A stretch of 64,000 nucleotides of DNA from Nodularia sphaerocarpa UHCC 0038 (GCF_022376295.1 NZ_CP060140.1:4964356-5028355); one strand, 5' to 3'; numbered from the stretch's first letter, positions 23,209-33,028 are shown. Translations and numbers: made by a program. The notes: generated from the sequence alone by a model not told the origin.

Positions 23209-25413
23209 TTAATGCACTAACTCAATAGCCCGCTTAGTCAACGCTTCCGCAGTCAAACCATTAAACGCCATCAACTCACCAGCACTGGCGGTAGTTTCCC
23301 CACGCTTCCAGGCGAAAGTATCACGCTTGCAATTACTGCGTAACATAATTGGTTCCAGCATCGCCGCAGCACCACCAGTTACACCAATTAAGGCACTTCC
23401 ATCAAACAATTCGGCAAATTTGGCATCGTCCATAAACCCACCATCGGCTTCTGAACAAGTTTCCCAAGCTGTATCATTAGGACGATACAAACGGCGAGGA
23501 TTGATAATAGAAATAATCTTCACTCCAATACCTTCAGTTTCTAAGAAAGCCGCCGCTTCAAACACAGGAATTAATGTCATATCGCCAATGACTGCAAACA
23601 CAACTTGTTTATCTCCTGGCACTTCTTGTAATAAGATTGCACCATCTTCTAAACCTTGCCGAGTTTGTTCTAAAGTTGTGCGAATTGGTAACGGTGACTT
23701 ACTCGCTGTTATCACAATTCCCTTATTCTTTGTTTGCAAAGCCCAGTCATAACAGCCTTGGATACTGTTAGCATCAGGGGGAAATAATGGGAAGACATTT
23801 CCATTCCGCATCAGTGACGCAAAGTAAGCTTCAATTTCCGGGCGTTGGTGTGTCCAACCGTTGCGCCCTTGCTCTAATGCTCCGGCTGTAAATAATGTTA
23901 TGCTAGACGGTGTTTGACGGCGCAATTCTGCCATTGCTTGGATGACTGTTTGCCAAATTGGTACTCCGTTGATGGCAAAAGATTCATAAGAACACCATAA
24001 TGTTCTCGCACCCATTAAGGCTAAACCAGCCGCTAAACCTGCACAAGCATCTTCACTCAATGGTTCATAAACTTGTCCGTTTGGTGCTTGATGATAGGTT
24101 TCATCTGTGGTGGGGTGAATGATTTTTAATGCTTCATTAATGTTACCAATTCCTGATGCGGCGTTTCCGTCGGCGTTGGTGACTAAGAAGTTACTATCTT
24201 TTTTACCCACATATCCCACTAATTTACCCATTACGGTTGTGGCAACTTTGGGATCTCCACCTACTGTATATTCTTCTAAGGGTAATTGTCCTAAATCTGC
24301 TAATGGTAATTCAAATTCTGTAACTACAGTTTTGGCTGCGGGTCCTCCTCCGGCGCGTTCGGCATTTGTGCGGACTAATTCCCAAGCTTCTACTGATAAA
24401 GCACGGGTTTTTAATGCACTGATAATGTGCGGCGCATCTAGGGTATCTTTCGGATAAAGGTTGTGAGATTGGGAACCCAGGGCGTGAACTCCTGCGCCTT
24501 TGAGTTGTTTAATAATGAATACCGTTAACTGTCCATTCATCGCAGAATGGGCGGCTTTATCTATTCCTAAAAGTACGGCTTTGGTGAAGGCTAGGCGCTG
24601 CTCGAAGGAAAAGACGGTACTATCTACATAATCCCCTGGTTGGTTTTGGTCGTCAAAGTCTTTCGCATCGACTAATACGACTTCTGCAAAACCGTTTCCT
24701 TGCCAGTAGGCTTTCATTTCGGCGTTGGTTTTGAGGGAAACCATACTATGATGTTCTTGGCTGTAACCATTCCACACCATGACAGGTAAGAAGTTGGTGA
24801 CGCTGGGATAAGCTGTGTTAAAGTGGGCGATCGCACTCACAATATAAGGCTCACCCAATCCACCATCACCCACCGTAAAGGGGAATAATTTATCTTGATG
24901 CAGCAGTGCGGCGGACATAGCAAAGTGTTGTCCTTGTCCTAGAGGTCCAGCCGGTGCGAGAATACCAGGGATGAAACCGGAAAGGTGTCCTAATAGTCCG
25001 TGCTTTTCTCGGAAGCGATCGCGCAATTGCTGTACTGTAGAAATGCCCATGTCTTCTAAGGAACGATCCAAAAACATGGCACTATAGAATCCAGGGGCAT
25101 GGTGTCCCACTTCGGTGATAATATTCTTATGACCCAGCATTACCAATGCTGCATAAGCTTCTGCTTGACTGGCAAAACCGCCTGGGTGTCCAGATGCCTT
25201 ACTAGCTGTAACTTGCAGCGTCAGGTAACGGAGGGCATCAGCAGCAAGTAAAGTTTGATAGACGGCTGCGGGATCTGTCGGATCTGCGATCGCCTTCTTG
25301 CCAGACTCTATAGCTGGCATTATACCATATTTTTCAAAATTTGGGAACGCCTCACCAAAATATTGAATGCCTTCACAAAAATTAGGAAGGGCGGAAGATG
25401 CTTTTGATGTCAT
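23209..25413 (-). CDS. Divergent phosphoketolase/transketolase-family TPP enzyme
   Basis: 734 residues from the ATG at 25413 (MTSKASS); a start nine codons upstream is possible. Classical phosphoketolases are near 800 residues. A thiamine-diphosphate motif begins at VGDGGLGEPYIVSAIAHFN (about residue 180). The second half carries phosphoketolase-like segments: PLSEDACAGLAAGLALMGAR, ALEQGRNGWTHQRPEIEAYF, LFPPDANSIQGC and TASKSPLP. The N-terminal substrate region (SGHPGGFASQAEAYAALVML, HHAPGFYS) differs from textbook phosphoketolases and recalls transketolase. Likely chemistry is cleavage of xylulose- or fructose-phosphate to acetyl phosphate, but the substrate is uncertain. No partner genes adjoin it. 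Confidence 0.7.
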   Translation of the reverse strand: MTSKASSALPNFCEGIQYFGEAFPNFEKYGIMPAIESGKKAIADPTDPAAVYQTLLAADALRYLTLQVTASKASGHPGGFASQAEAYAALVMLGHKNIITEVGHHAPGFYSAMFLDRSLEDMGISTVQQLRDRFREKHGLLGHLSGFIPGILAPAGPLGQGQHFAMSAALLHQDKLFPFTVGDGGLGEPYIVSAIAHFNTAYPSVTNFLPVMVWNGYSQEHHSMVSLKTNAEMKAYWQGNGFAEVVLVDAKDFDDQNQPGDYVDSTVFSFEQRLAFTKAVLLGIDKAAHSAMNGQLTVFIIKQLKGAGVHALGSQSHNLYPKDTLDAPHIISALKTRALSVEAWELVRTNAERAGGGPAAKTVVTEFELPLADLGQLPLEEYTVGGDPKVATTVMGKLVGYVGKKDSNFLVTNADGNAASGIGNINEALKIIHPTTDETYHQAPNGQVYEPLSEDACAGLAAGLALMGARTLWCSYESFAINGVPIWQTVIQAMAELRRQTPSSITLFTAGALEQGRNGWTHQRPEIEAYFASLMRNGNVFPLFPPDANSIQGCYDWALQTKNKGIVITASKSPLPIRTTLEQTRQGLEDGAILLQEVPGDKQVVFAVIGDMTLIPVFEAAAFLETEGIGVKIISIINPRRLYRPNDTAWETCSEADGGFMDDAKFAELFDGSALIGVTGGAAAMLEPIMLRSNCKRDTFAWKRGETTASAGELMAFNGLTAEALTKRAIELVH

Positions 25414-25942
25414 GCTGAGAACCTTATAAAAAGAGGACAAATTCTAGATGCTTGATGAATTTAACAAAAATTTTACATCTTTGAGGTAGTCAGAACTTAT
25501 TGCATTTTCAGCAGGTGAGGATAAGGACTTTAAATAGTTCTCTAGCAAAACCCAAATTATCTTAAGTAGTATTACCGTTGCAAACACCAAGAACTTTATA
25601 CTCCCACACTCAGCCGTTCAATCTCAAACTCTCCGCAGATGGTGCGCCTAGTGCGTGACATAAATTCCTCTCTTAATTTCAGCAACCCATCATCAATCTA
25701 CCCAATGAATTAAGCACCCCAAGCCGACTACAAACCCTGCAATTAATTGCTCAACCGACAAAATTTTGAGAAAATTGTGCAGCCAAAGATAGCAAAATAT
25801 TTACAGTGCGAGTTCTAGGTTCCAAATCACTGTTTACCGTCTTCTGGACTACTCATATTTGCATATATCTTACTGTAGATACGTTCCTGAGTGTCCAGAG
25901 TATAAAGTAACCATTATATAGAACTTAGGAGCGCAAAACTTG
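25414..25942. other. Divergent intergenic region
   Basis: About 530 bp between the phosphoketolase-like gene and the DUF2993 gene. I see no ORF with support, no hairpin of note and no repeat family member; presumably it holds both promoters. Confidence 0.5.
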
Positions 25943-26710
25943 ATGACAGACAACCAACGCTTAGAAGAAAAGTTTGTATCACATCAAGCAGAAAGAAGAG
26001 TATCTGACAAACTAGATGAAGCCGAACAAATTGATATAAATGTAGAAACTGATGTCTTAAAAATTGTTCAGGGACAAGCTGAAAAGGTTTCGGTTACAGG
26101 ACAAGGATTAGTAATACAAAAAAATATCCGAGTCCAGGAAATTCAACTGCAAACAGATAATATTGCCATAAATCCTTTAAGTGCTATTTTCGGACAAATT
26201 GAACTGAATCAACCAGTCAATGCAGTGGCGCGTATTGTACTCACAAAAACAGATATTAACCTAGCTTTAACCTCAGAACTAATTCGTAGTTTAGTAAAAA
26301 ACTTTCCTTTAAATGTAGAAGGCGAAATCATCAGTTTTGAGCCGCAACAGATTGATATATTTTTACCTGGGGATGACAAAATTGGTTTCAATGCCACAGG
26401 GCTGCTAAAATCAGGGGAAAATACGCATTTGTTAGGTGTAACCGTGACTTTTCGTCCCCGGACTAATTCCCAACCCATCTTATTGGAAAGTGTCACTTGT
26501 ACGGAAGGAGAAGGAATTTCTGTAGAACTAATTTTAGCATTCATGCACAAGCTAAAAGAACTAGCAAATCTACCTTTTTTGAAGTGGGAAGATATAGCCT
26601 TTCGGATTATAAATATGGAAATTGCACAAGACAGTATCATCCTAATGATTGAAGCGAATGTGAAGCAAATCTCGGCATCACAAATTGAGTTTCTTGAGCA
26701 GCTTCAATAG
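25943..26710 (+). CDS. DUF2993 (LmeA-like) lipid-binding-type protein
   Basis: 255 residues from the ATG at 25943, with TAGGAG 12 bp upstream; a TTG just before it is less likely. The pattern is that of DUF2993: INVETDVLKIVQGQAEKVSV, LNQPVNAVARIVLTKTDINL, FQPQQIDIFLPG-like strands and a KLKELANLPFLKWEDIAFRI segment. The family relates to mycobacterial LmeA, which binds phospholipids. Unusually for an exported family, no clear signal peptide is visible here, so location is uncertain. Confidence 0.75.
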   Translation: MTDNQRLEEKFVSHQAERRVSDKLDEAEQIDINVETDVLKIVQGQAEKVSVTGQGLVIQKNIRVQEIQLQTDNIAINPLSAIFGQIELNQPVNAVARIVLTKTDINLALTSELIRSLVKNFPLNVEGEIISFEPQQIDIFLPGDDKIGFNATGLLKSGENTHLLGVTVTFRPRTNSQPILLESVTCTEGEGISVELILAFMHKLKELANLPFLKWEDIAFRIINMEIAQDSIILMIEANVKQISASQIEFLEQLQ

Positions 26711-27019
26711 CCCTATAGCTTTTCCTCATTTACTGAGACAAAAATTTATCTGTGTAGCCTACGGCAAGCCGCTAACGCGTCTACATCTGTGTTAATCTGT
26801 GGTTAATTAATTCTTATCCTAATTCTTGATGTATATGCGCCGCTAGACAAAGAAACAAAGAAAATCGGCGCAGTTCCTGACAAACAAATGTTATTAATGT
26901 ACCTTAGTAAGAGAGAGAAATGCTATAGTCAATGGTAATTAAGTTCTGATAATCATCAAAACTATTCTTTCATCACCATTTATAATAATAGTCTATTACT
27001 ACATTCGCAGATTACAAAT
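26711..27019. other. Intergenic region holding repeat family D, copy 2
   Basis: Positions 26741-26827 are the inverted counterpart of 15209-15285. The remainder up to the crtO start is AT-rich and probably holds its promoter; no gene is seen. Confidence 0.65.
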
Positions 27020-28714
27020 ATGCAAGAGTATGATGTTGTTATTATTGGCGCAGGACATAACGGGCTAGTTTGTGCAGCTTATTTGCTGAAAGCGGGCTAT
27101 AGCGTTCTGCTACTAGAAAAGCGTTCTGTTCCCGGAGGTGCAGCAACCACTGAGGAGTGCTTACCCAAAGAAGCCCCGGGATTTAAATTTAACTTGTGTG
27201 CAATTGACCACGAATTTATTCACTTGGGGCCAGTTGTGGAAGAATTAGAATTAGAAAAATATGGCTTAGAATATTTAGATTGTGACCCGGTTGTTTTTTG
27301 TCCCCATCCTGATGGAAAATATTTTTTAGCTCACAAATCAGTGGAAAAGACTTGTGCAGAAATCGCTCGTTATAATGAACGCGATGCTAAAAAATATGCA
27401 GAATTTATAGATTACTGGCAAAGGGCAATCAGTGCAATGGTTCCCATGTTTAACGCGCCCCCAAAATCATTTATAGATATTTTTGGGAACTACAATGTGC
27501 AAAAATTCAAAGATTTATTTTCCGTAGTCGGTTCGCCAGCCAAAAGTTTAGACTTTATTCGCACTATGCTAAATAGTGCTGAGGATATTTTAGAGGAATG
27601 GTTTGATGAGGAATTCTTAAAAGCCCCACTTTCTCGACTAGCTTCAGAACTCGGTGCGCCACCTTCTCAAAAAAACCTGGCTATTGGTGTAATGATGATG
27701 GCTATGCGTCACAACCCCGGTATGACTAGACCTCGTGGGGGAACTGGGGCGTTAGTCCAAGCATTAGTTAAATTAGTTACTAGTAAAGGTGGGACAATTT
27801 TAACAGACCAACAGGTAGAAAAAGTATTAATTGACAACGGGAAAGCCGTTGGTGTCAGAGTTGCGGGTGGTGAAGAATATCGCGCTAAATATGGCGTTAT
27901 TTCCAATATTGATGCTAAACGTCTATTTTTACAACTAATAGATACCAGTGAAGTAGATGATGCTGATCCTGATTTACGAGAAAGGTTAGAACGGCGCATC
28001 ATTAATAATAACGAAACTATCCTGAAAATAGACTTGGCTTTAGACGAACCTCTGCATTTTCCGCACCACGACCACAAAGATGAGTATCTCATTGGATCTA
28101 TTTTAATTGCAGATTCAATGGCTCATGTTGAACAGGCTCATAGTAAATGTACCATAGGAGAGATTCCCGATGCTAACCCTTCGATGTATGCAGTTATGCC
28201 TAGCGCTCTTGATCCCACATTAGCACCACCAGGTAAACATACTTTATGGATTGAGTTTTTTGCGCCTTATCAAATAGCTGGTGCTGAAGGTACTGGTTTA
28301 AAAGGTACTGGTTGGACAGATGAACTGAAGAATCAAGTTGCAGACAAAGTAATTGATAAGTTGGCTAATTATGCACCAAATGTTAAAGCAGCAACTATCG
28401 CCCGTCGTGTGGAAAGTCCAGCCGAATTAGGCGAAAGGTTAGGTTCTTACAAAGGGAATTACTATCATATTGATATGACATTAGATCAAATGGTGTTTTT
28501 CCGTCCTTTACCAGAATTAGCTAATTACAAAACACCTATTGAAAATCTTTTTTTAACAGGTGCGGGAACTCATCCAGGTGGTTCAATTTCAGGAATGCCG
28601 GGACGTAATTGTGCGCGGGTATTTTTGCAAGCAAAACATCCTGTTTCTCAAAGTTTGCGCGATGCGAGGGATTCATTTAAATCAGCTGTAGGTTCGGTAT
28701 TTGGTATTGGTTAA
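27020..28714 (+). CDS. crtO: Beta-carotene ketolase, CrtO type
   Basis: 564 residues, matching cyanobacterial CrtO along its length: FAD motif VVIIGAGHNGLVCAAYLL at 6-23, EKRSVPGGAATTEE, the CAIDHEF motif near 63, GGTGALVQALVKLV mid-protein, NPSMYAVMPSALDPTLAPPG and the C-terminal GAGTHPGGSISGMPGRNCAR. CrtO is a desaturase-like flavoprotein that adds keto groups to beta-carotene, giving echinenone and canthaxanthin, on membranes. ATG start. A palindromic element just after the stop (28721-28760) could end the transcript. Desaturase-type relatives are the main alternative. Confidence 0.9.
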   Translation: MQEYDVVIIGAGHNGLVCAAYLLKAGYSVLLLEKRSVPGGAATTEECLPKEAPGFKFNLCAIDHEFIHLGPVVEELELEKYGLEYLDCDPVVFCPHPDGKYFLAHKSVEKTCAEIARYNERDAKKYAEFIDYWQRAISAMVPMFNAPPKSFIDIFGNYNVQKFKDLFSVVGSPAKSLDFIRTMLNSAEDILEEWFDEEFLKAPLSRLASELGAPPSQKNLAIGVMMMAMRHNPGMTRPRGGTGALVQALVKLVTSKGGTILTDQQVEKVLIDNGKAVGVRVAGGEEYRAKYGVISNIDAKRLFLQLIDTSEVDDADPDLRERLERRIINNNETILKIDLALDEPLHFPHHDHKDEYLIGSILIADSMAHVEQAHSKCTIGEIPDANPSMYAVMPSALDPTLAPPGKHTLWIEFFAPYQIAGAEGTGLKGTGWTDELKNQVADKVIDKLANYAPNVKAATIARRVESPAELGERLGSYKGNYYHIDMTLDQMVFFRPLPELANYKTPIENLFLTGAGTHPGGSISGMPGRNCARVFLQAKHPVSQSLRDARDSFKSAVGSVFGIG

Positions 28715-28720
28715 AAAAGT

Positions 28721-28760
28721 CTCCCCTCTCCTTAGTAAGGAGAGGGGTTGGGGGTGAGGT
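28721..28760. repeat. Palindromic repeat, family E (CCCCTCTCCTTA type)
   Basis: CCCCTCTCC and GGAGAGGGG pair around TTAGTAA, extended by TTGGGGGTGAGG. Other copies: 29271-29331, 48031-48120, 49619-49669, 60071-60111. It lies 7 bp after the crtO stop. Confidence 0.8.
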
Positions 28761-29029
28761 TGGTGTATTTGATAAATCAGGCATTTTTGAACTAGCGGTA
28801 ATTCATTAATTGTCCCTAGTATATCCAAAGTGATAAATTTAGTGAAAATAATATCATACCTAAGTCTACAATAAAACACCATGAAAGTATGAGGTTTTTA
28901 TTTACTAGCGGATAGAGAATGAGGATGTGCAAACAATTCTGTATATATTCTCCGGACTAAGAGTTTGTGCTAGAAGATCAAGAAAGTATATTTATTCATC
29001 ATTGAAATAAATTTTAAAGAGTCGTCTTT
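28761..29029. other. Intergenic region upstream of the Cys-rich small gene
   Basis: No further gene, repeat or hairpin is recognised between the family-E palindrome and the 68-codon gene. Confidence 0.4.
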
Positions 29030-29236
29030 ATGGTGCAAGATATTATTTTTTGTCTCAAAGAAGCTACTGCCTATTATATTTTAAAAAAATATTCTACACC
29101 CAAAAATTCTGCTGAATGTTTTGTCAATCCTCCCTGTGGCTGTAAACATCCGGGAAAGGAACTCAAGTGTGAAGACTGTACCTATTTAGAAGCTTGTTTA
29201 TCTCACTTCAAACTCGGTCATAAACCAATGCCATAA
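29030..29236 (+). CDS. Small cysteine-rich protein, possible metal-binding
   Basis: 68 residues with seven cysteines, six in a compact pattern C-x5-C-x-C-x8-C-x2-C-x5-C (ECFVNPPCGCKHPG, KCEDCTYLEACL), suggesting a zinc or Fe-S site. No signal peptide or membrane segment. The start is an ATG preceded by AAAGAG at a suitable distance. I do not recognise the family. The regular cysteine spacing argues that this is a real gene rather than chance. Confidence 0.55.
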   Translation: MVQDIIFCLKEATAYYILKKYSTPKNSAECFVNPPCGCKHPGKELKCEDCTYLEACLSHFKLGHKPMP

Positions 29237-29270
29237 TGGGAGTATTTCACTTTTGTAGAAAGTCTTATAG

Positions 29271-29331
29271 AACCTCACCCCAACCCTCTCCTTCTCCCAA
29301 AGGGAGACGCTACGCGAAAGTAAGGAGAGGG
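29271..29331. repeat. Palindromic repeat, family E, with insertion
   Basis: CCTCACCCCAACCCTCTCC pairs with GGAGAGGG; the centre is expanded by CAAAGGGAGACGCTACGCG. Confidence 0.7.
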
Positions 29332-29392
29332 AGCCGGAATTTTGTGTATTTCACTAAGATGAAATGTGCTATGGTTGCCAAAGCCCGTGTCC

Positions 29393-30187
29393 TTATAGTA
29401 AACTGGCAGAATTGACATCTAAAAATAAGGTGGCTTGCGATTGTTGACGTAAAATTGATGATGGGCAATTTATATTAATTGACCCTGTTAGCATCTGTTT
29501 TATTATCTGGGCTTTACGTTTTTCTGGTGCTAGACAAATAATTTTTTTGGCTGAACAAATTAAAGGTAAAGTAACAGTAAAAGCGTACTGGGGTACACTA
29601 TCAATATTGGGGAAATGACCTGTGTTAACTTGTTGCTGGCGATTCACGTTATCTAATTTCACCAGTTTGACGCTGTAAGGATCTTGAAAATTGGCGACTG
29701 TGGGATCATTAAAAGCTAAGTGTCCGTTTTCGCCCACACCAAGACAGCATAAATCAATTGGCTGGGCTTGCAATAGTTTGGTGTAGCGATCGCACTCTGC
29801 GAGAGGTTGCAAGGCATCACCTTGTATATAATGAAATTGCTGGGGACAAACCCGCATCTCTACCCGTTCTCGCATATATCGCCGGAAACTCGCAGAATGA
29901 GCCGCCGTAATTCCCAAATATTCATCTAAATGAAATAATATCATCCGCGACCAATCTACACCACCCAAGTTAATTAAAGCATCCAGAAATTTCAGTTGGG
30001 AATTTCCTGTCGCTAACAGTACTGCTGCTGTTTCCTGTTGCTGAAGAACTTGCTGTAAATAGTTTTGGGCGATTTCGGCAACTTGAACTGCCATTTCAAC
30101 TTCAGAGTTGTAAATCTGCACTAATAAATCATCAACCCGAAAAAAGTTTGTCGCGGCTAGCATTTGCTTACATGGAATATTTGACAA
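29393..30187 (-). CDS. nagB: Glucosamine-6-phosphate deaminase family protein (NagB-like)
   Basis: 264 residues with the NagB/6-phosphogluconolactonase fold. Catalytic motifs are HLDEYLG (Asp88-Glu89) and GVGENGHLAFNDP (His156); the latter, with NDP, favours amino-sugar deaminase over lactonase. GNSQLKFLDALINLG corresponds to the phosphate-binding loop, where most NagB proteins have TGxTP, so substrate specificity is a little uncertain. The expected reaction is GlcN6P to fructose-6-phosphate plus ammonia. No other amino-sugar genes adjoin it. Confidence 0.8.
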   Translation of the reverse strand: MSNIPCKQMLAATNFFRVDDLLVQIYNSEVEMAVQVAEIAQNYLQQVLQQQETAAVLLATGNSQLKFLDALINLGGVDWSRMILFHLDEYLGITAAHSASFRRYMRERVEMRVCPQQFHYIQGDALQPLAECDRYTKLLQAQPIDLCCLGVGENGHLAFNDPTVANFQDPYSVKLVKLDNVNRQQQVNTGHFPNIDSVPQYAFTVTLPLICSAKKIICLAPEKRKAQIIKQMLTGSININCPSSILRQQSQATLFLDVNSASLL

Positions 30188-30544
30188 TAATGCACTTATA
30201 TCCTTTCTTCAGTATAGATTTCAGAATTGAATTTATGACAATTTTACAGCGATTTTCGGGTAAATGAACCACATTTTTTTGTCGCGCTACGCCCCGCTAC
30301 GCTAACACGCAGAGGCGCTCCAGGCGCAGAGAGGAATCAAGAGTGTGGTCTAAATACATGAAAACTGCTGTATGCTAGGAATTTTCGTGTAATCTGACAG
30401 AAGCCCCACATCCGACCAGAAGGACGGTGTGGGACGGACAACCCATGAGCCGCAAGTCTTGCAGCAGGTTGGTAGATTTATGGCCATTGCAGATTTTACC
30501 GATTTGCAGTTGTGAAATTTTCTTAACTATCTGATATAATCAGA
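30188..30544. other. Intergenic region with repeat debris and a strong hairpin
   Basis: Positions 30282-30335 carry CGCTACGCC-type repeat debris. At 30395-30440 a GACAGAAGCCCCACATC... hairpin (CCCACATC with GGTGTGGG at 30426-30433) recalls the right ends of IS200/IS605-type elements. No transposase or gene is present. Confidence 0.4.
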
Positions 30545-31576
30545 TTAAAAAAATTCTGGGGGGGCAATATCTGAACCCAGATTACTACACTTGCGCCCTG
30601 ATGTAACGCATACTTCAGACATCTGGGATGATTCGGAAACAGACGAAGACGGGGAAGTTACCATATCTGTATTCAGCACCCTACCATTATTTGCTTGCCC
30701 AGAAGTCAAGGATAACCCCCCCATAGCGCCAGCTACAAGGGCTGTATAACCTACATATAGATGTATGGGACGAATATCTATTCCTAATCCCCCAGAAAAT
30801 TTTGTTGGATTCTGCCAAGCAGGTAAGATTGATTGCACTGCATTGGGTACTGGTAAAGTAGCAGCTAACTTTGCGCCATTTAGTCCCAAAGCATTCCCCA
30901 TAACTCGAATAAATCCACGTACCAAAGTATCTTCTGGTAATAACTGGAAACTGCTATTTTCTATTGCTTCCATCTGATAAATTGGTACATGAGTGTAAAT
31001 ATTAAGTTGGCACAGAGAAAGGCCTTGAGACTCACGAGCTTGTTTGAGTTCTTGACCGATTTTACACATAATTTCTCTGCGTTCTGTGGCTGCTCTTTGC
31101 TGGGCTAGTTCAGCTGGGGAAGGTTTTTTATTCGGCTTAAACCACTTGAGCATTCCTGCACTAGGAGAGTTTATTTTCCCTCTTTTGTCTGAATTTACAG
31201 TTAATTCTGGTGAGGCGTTATTTTCGTGAATATGTGGGCTGCTGGTTTGCGTTTCTACTTTTATACCTGATGAATCACTAGCTGTTTGTGCTTCATTACT
31301 TGGTGAAACAGTATTAGTTTCGGGAATTTCTTCTGGTTGTGTGAATTGCTGGAATGCTAAACTAATAGCCTCTCTACCCACAGCTTTTAACAAAATCTTG
31401 GCTGGTTCTGCTGAAGCACCGAGCAATTTCTTTAAAGTAACCATAGCACGAAGATAAACTTTACTGCTATGAAGTTTATCTTCAATTTCACCTAATAGCG
31501 ATCGCAATTCATCTTGAGAAATTTTGATACTAGGATTTCCAGGAATAGTAAACAAATACACAGGTGTTATATTCAT
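30545..31576 (-). CDS. RodZ-like HTH protein with internal helix-turn-helix
   Basis: 343 residues from the ATG at 31576 (a TTG two codons upstream opens the frame). The N-terminal 90 residues are an unrecognised helical region; about 90-155 is Ser/Thr/Glu-rich and disordered. Residues about 172-235 form the RodZ-type HTH_25 domain (IGQELKQARESQGLSLCQLN, LPEDTLVRGFIRVMGNALGL). A hydrophobic segment follows (HLYVGYTALVAGAMGGLSLT, about 272-291), then a short Ser-rich tail. RodZ links the MreB cytoskeleton to the membrane, but the long N-terminal extension and missing C-terminal beta domain mark this as a variant. A second RodZ-like gene lies 1.5 kb away. Confidence 0.65.
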   Translation of the reverse strand: MNITPVYLFTIPGNPSIKISQDELRSLLGEIEDKLHSSKVYLRAMVTLKKLLGASAEPAKILLKAVGREAISLAFQQFTQPEEIPETNTVSPSNEAQTASDSSGIKVETQTSSPHIHENNASPELTVNSDKRGKINSPSAGMLKWFKPNKKPSPAELAQQRAATERREIMCKIGQELKQARESQGLSLCQLNIYTHVPIYQMEAIENSSFQLLPEDTLVRGFIRVMGNALGLNGAKLAATLPVPNAVQSILPAWQNPTKFSGGLGIDIRPIHLYVGYTALVAGAMGGLSLTSGQANNGRVLNTDMVTSPSSSVSESSQMSEVCVTSGRKCSNLGSDIAPPEFF

Positions 31577-31958
31577 GATCAAAGTTGCTCCTGATATTCA
31601 GACAAAAAGTGGTGATAGTATAATTTCTCCCTTTGTGTGCTTTGATATCCGGATTATTTTGTATGAATTATCTAGGTTTTACAAAAAAATAGTACAGTTA
31701 CTGAATTATAGTTGAATTTAATAGTTCTCTAAAACCCTAATTTTTCTCGTAAAAAATGCTTTAAAAGCCGATATTTGTGCAATATATTGATGACATCCTG
31801 CGATTCATAGCTAACACCCTATCAACAACATTTATACAACAATAAATTTCTAATTATTACTTAAATAATTCTCCGCTTTGACGAATAGTTCCTTAATAGT
31901 ACTAGCCCCAATATTTATCTATGGATCGAACCACAATCCAAAATCCCAAATCTAAAAT
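31577..31958. other. Intergenic region, nothing recognised
   Basis: About 380 bp of AT-rich sequence between two minus-strand genes. I see no conserved hairpin, repeat or small ORF with support. Confidence 0.45.
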
Positions 31959-32819
31959 CTAAAATTGTTTGACTTGTTGGACAAAAGACCTTACCCATTG
32001 CAGATATTCGTCACCAGCAACAGTCGCTGTATTATTATGCTCTGCTGCCGGCACCAAAAACAGTTTTTTCGGTTCGGGAGCAGCGTGATAAAGTTTTTGG
32101 CTCATGAAAGATGGCACAGTTGTATCAGCAGTACCATGAATAAATAACACTGGCATTTTTAAGTGCGGTACTTTTTTCATCGATTCAAAGCGCTGGGTCA
32201 AAATCAAATTGACTGGGAACATCCAAAACAAGTTCCTGTAAGCTACCATCTCCTCCACAGAGGTAAAGGAGCTTTCTACAATCAAGCCGGCGGCTTTTGG
32301 CTGTTTGATTGCTAAATCAATGGCGATCGCACCTCCCATTGAATGACCATAAATAAAAATTTTGCTCGGCGGAATTTGCTGCTTCTCAACTAAGTAATTC
32401 CACGCAACTGCTGCATCCTCATAAACCCGCTTTTCGTTAGGAAATCCACCCTCACTGCGACCATACCCGCGATAATCAATCAGCAACACAGAAAATCCTA
32501 GTTGATGAAGTCGATTAGCATGACCAACGTTTGCGCCAACATTGATGGCGTTACCATGCAGATACAGCAACACATCAGCATCTGGTTGCGGGGATTTAAT
32601 CCACCAACCATGAATCAGTTTTGTCTCACCATCCCTAACTTTTACAGGTAGCCATACATCCTCGTATGGAAGATTAAAAACCTCTGGTGTTCTTTCAATC
32701 ACACTAGAGGGAAAGAAAATAAACTTATGCTGCTTTGCAAACAGAAGTAGACAGATGGCAAAGTAGGCGATGACAACAACTATTACTAGCGTCCGTAGTA
32801 GTATGAAAGACAATGGCAT
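31959..32819 (-). CDS. Membrane-anchored alpha/beta hydrolase
   Basis: 286 residues. A hydrophobic N-terminus (TLVIVVVIAYFAICLLLFAK, about 10-29) forms an anchor or uncleaved signal. The hydrolase core has an oxyanion HGN motif (YLHGNAINVG), nucleophile elbow GHSMGG with Ser160, acid Asp232 (HGTADTTVP) and His261 (AAEHNNT), so the triad is complete. It resembles the ABHD13/ABHD17-type BEM46 family; the substrate is unknown. ATG start at 32819. Confidence 0.85.
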   Translation of the reverse strand: MPLSFILLRTLVIVVVIAYFAICLLLFAKQHKFIFFPSSVIERTPEVFNLPYEDVWLPVKVRDGETKLIHGWWIKSPQPDADVLLYLHGNAINVGANVGHANRLHQLGFSVLLIDYRGYGRSEGGFPNEKRVYEDAAVAWNYLVEKQQIPPSKIFIYGHSMGGAIAIDLAIKQPKAAGLIVESSFTSVEEMVAYRNLFWMFPVNLILTQRFESMKKVPHLKMPVLFIHGTADTTVPSFMSQKLYHAAPEPKKLFLVPAAEHNNTATVAGDEYLQWVRSFVQQVKQF

Positions 32820-33028
32820 TGAAAATTGCAGTTTGTTTAAATTTAAATACTAGGATTTATACTTTAACAAATATTGATAAATAAAATAAATATTTGTTAA
32901 GAAATTTAAGTTCAGTATTTTCCCATTAAAATTAAACTGAGCCAAACATCTTGTATAGTAAAAATATTTATATACTTAAGTAGTTTAACTTTAACATAGT
33001 AAAGATTACTCATTAGTAGGAGAAGATT

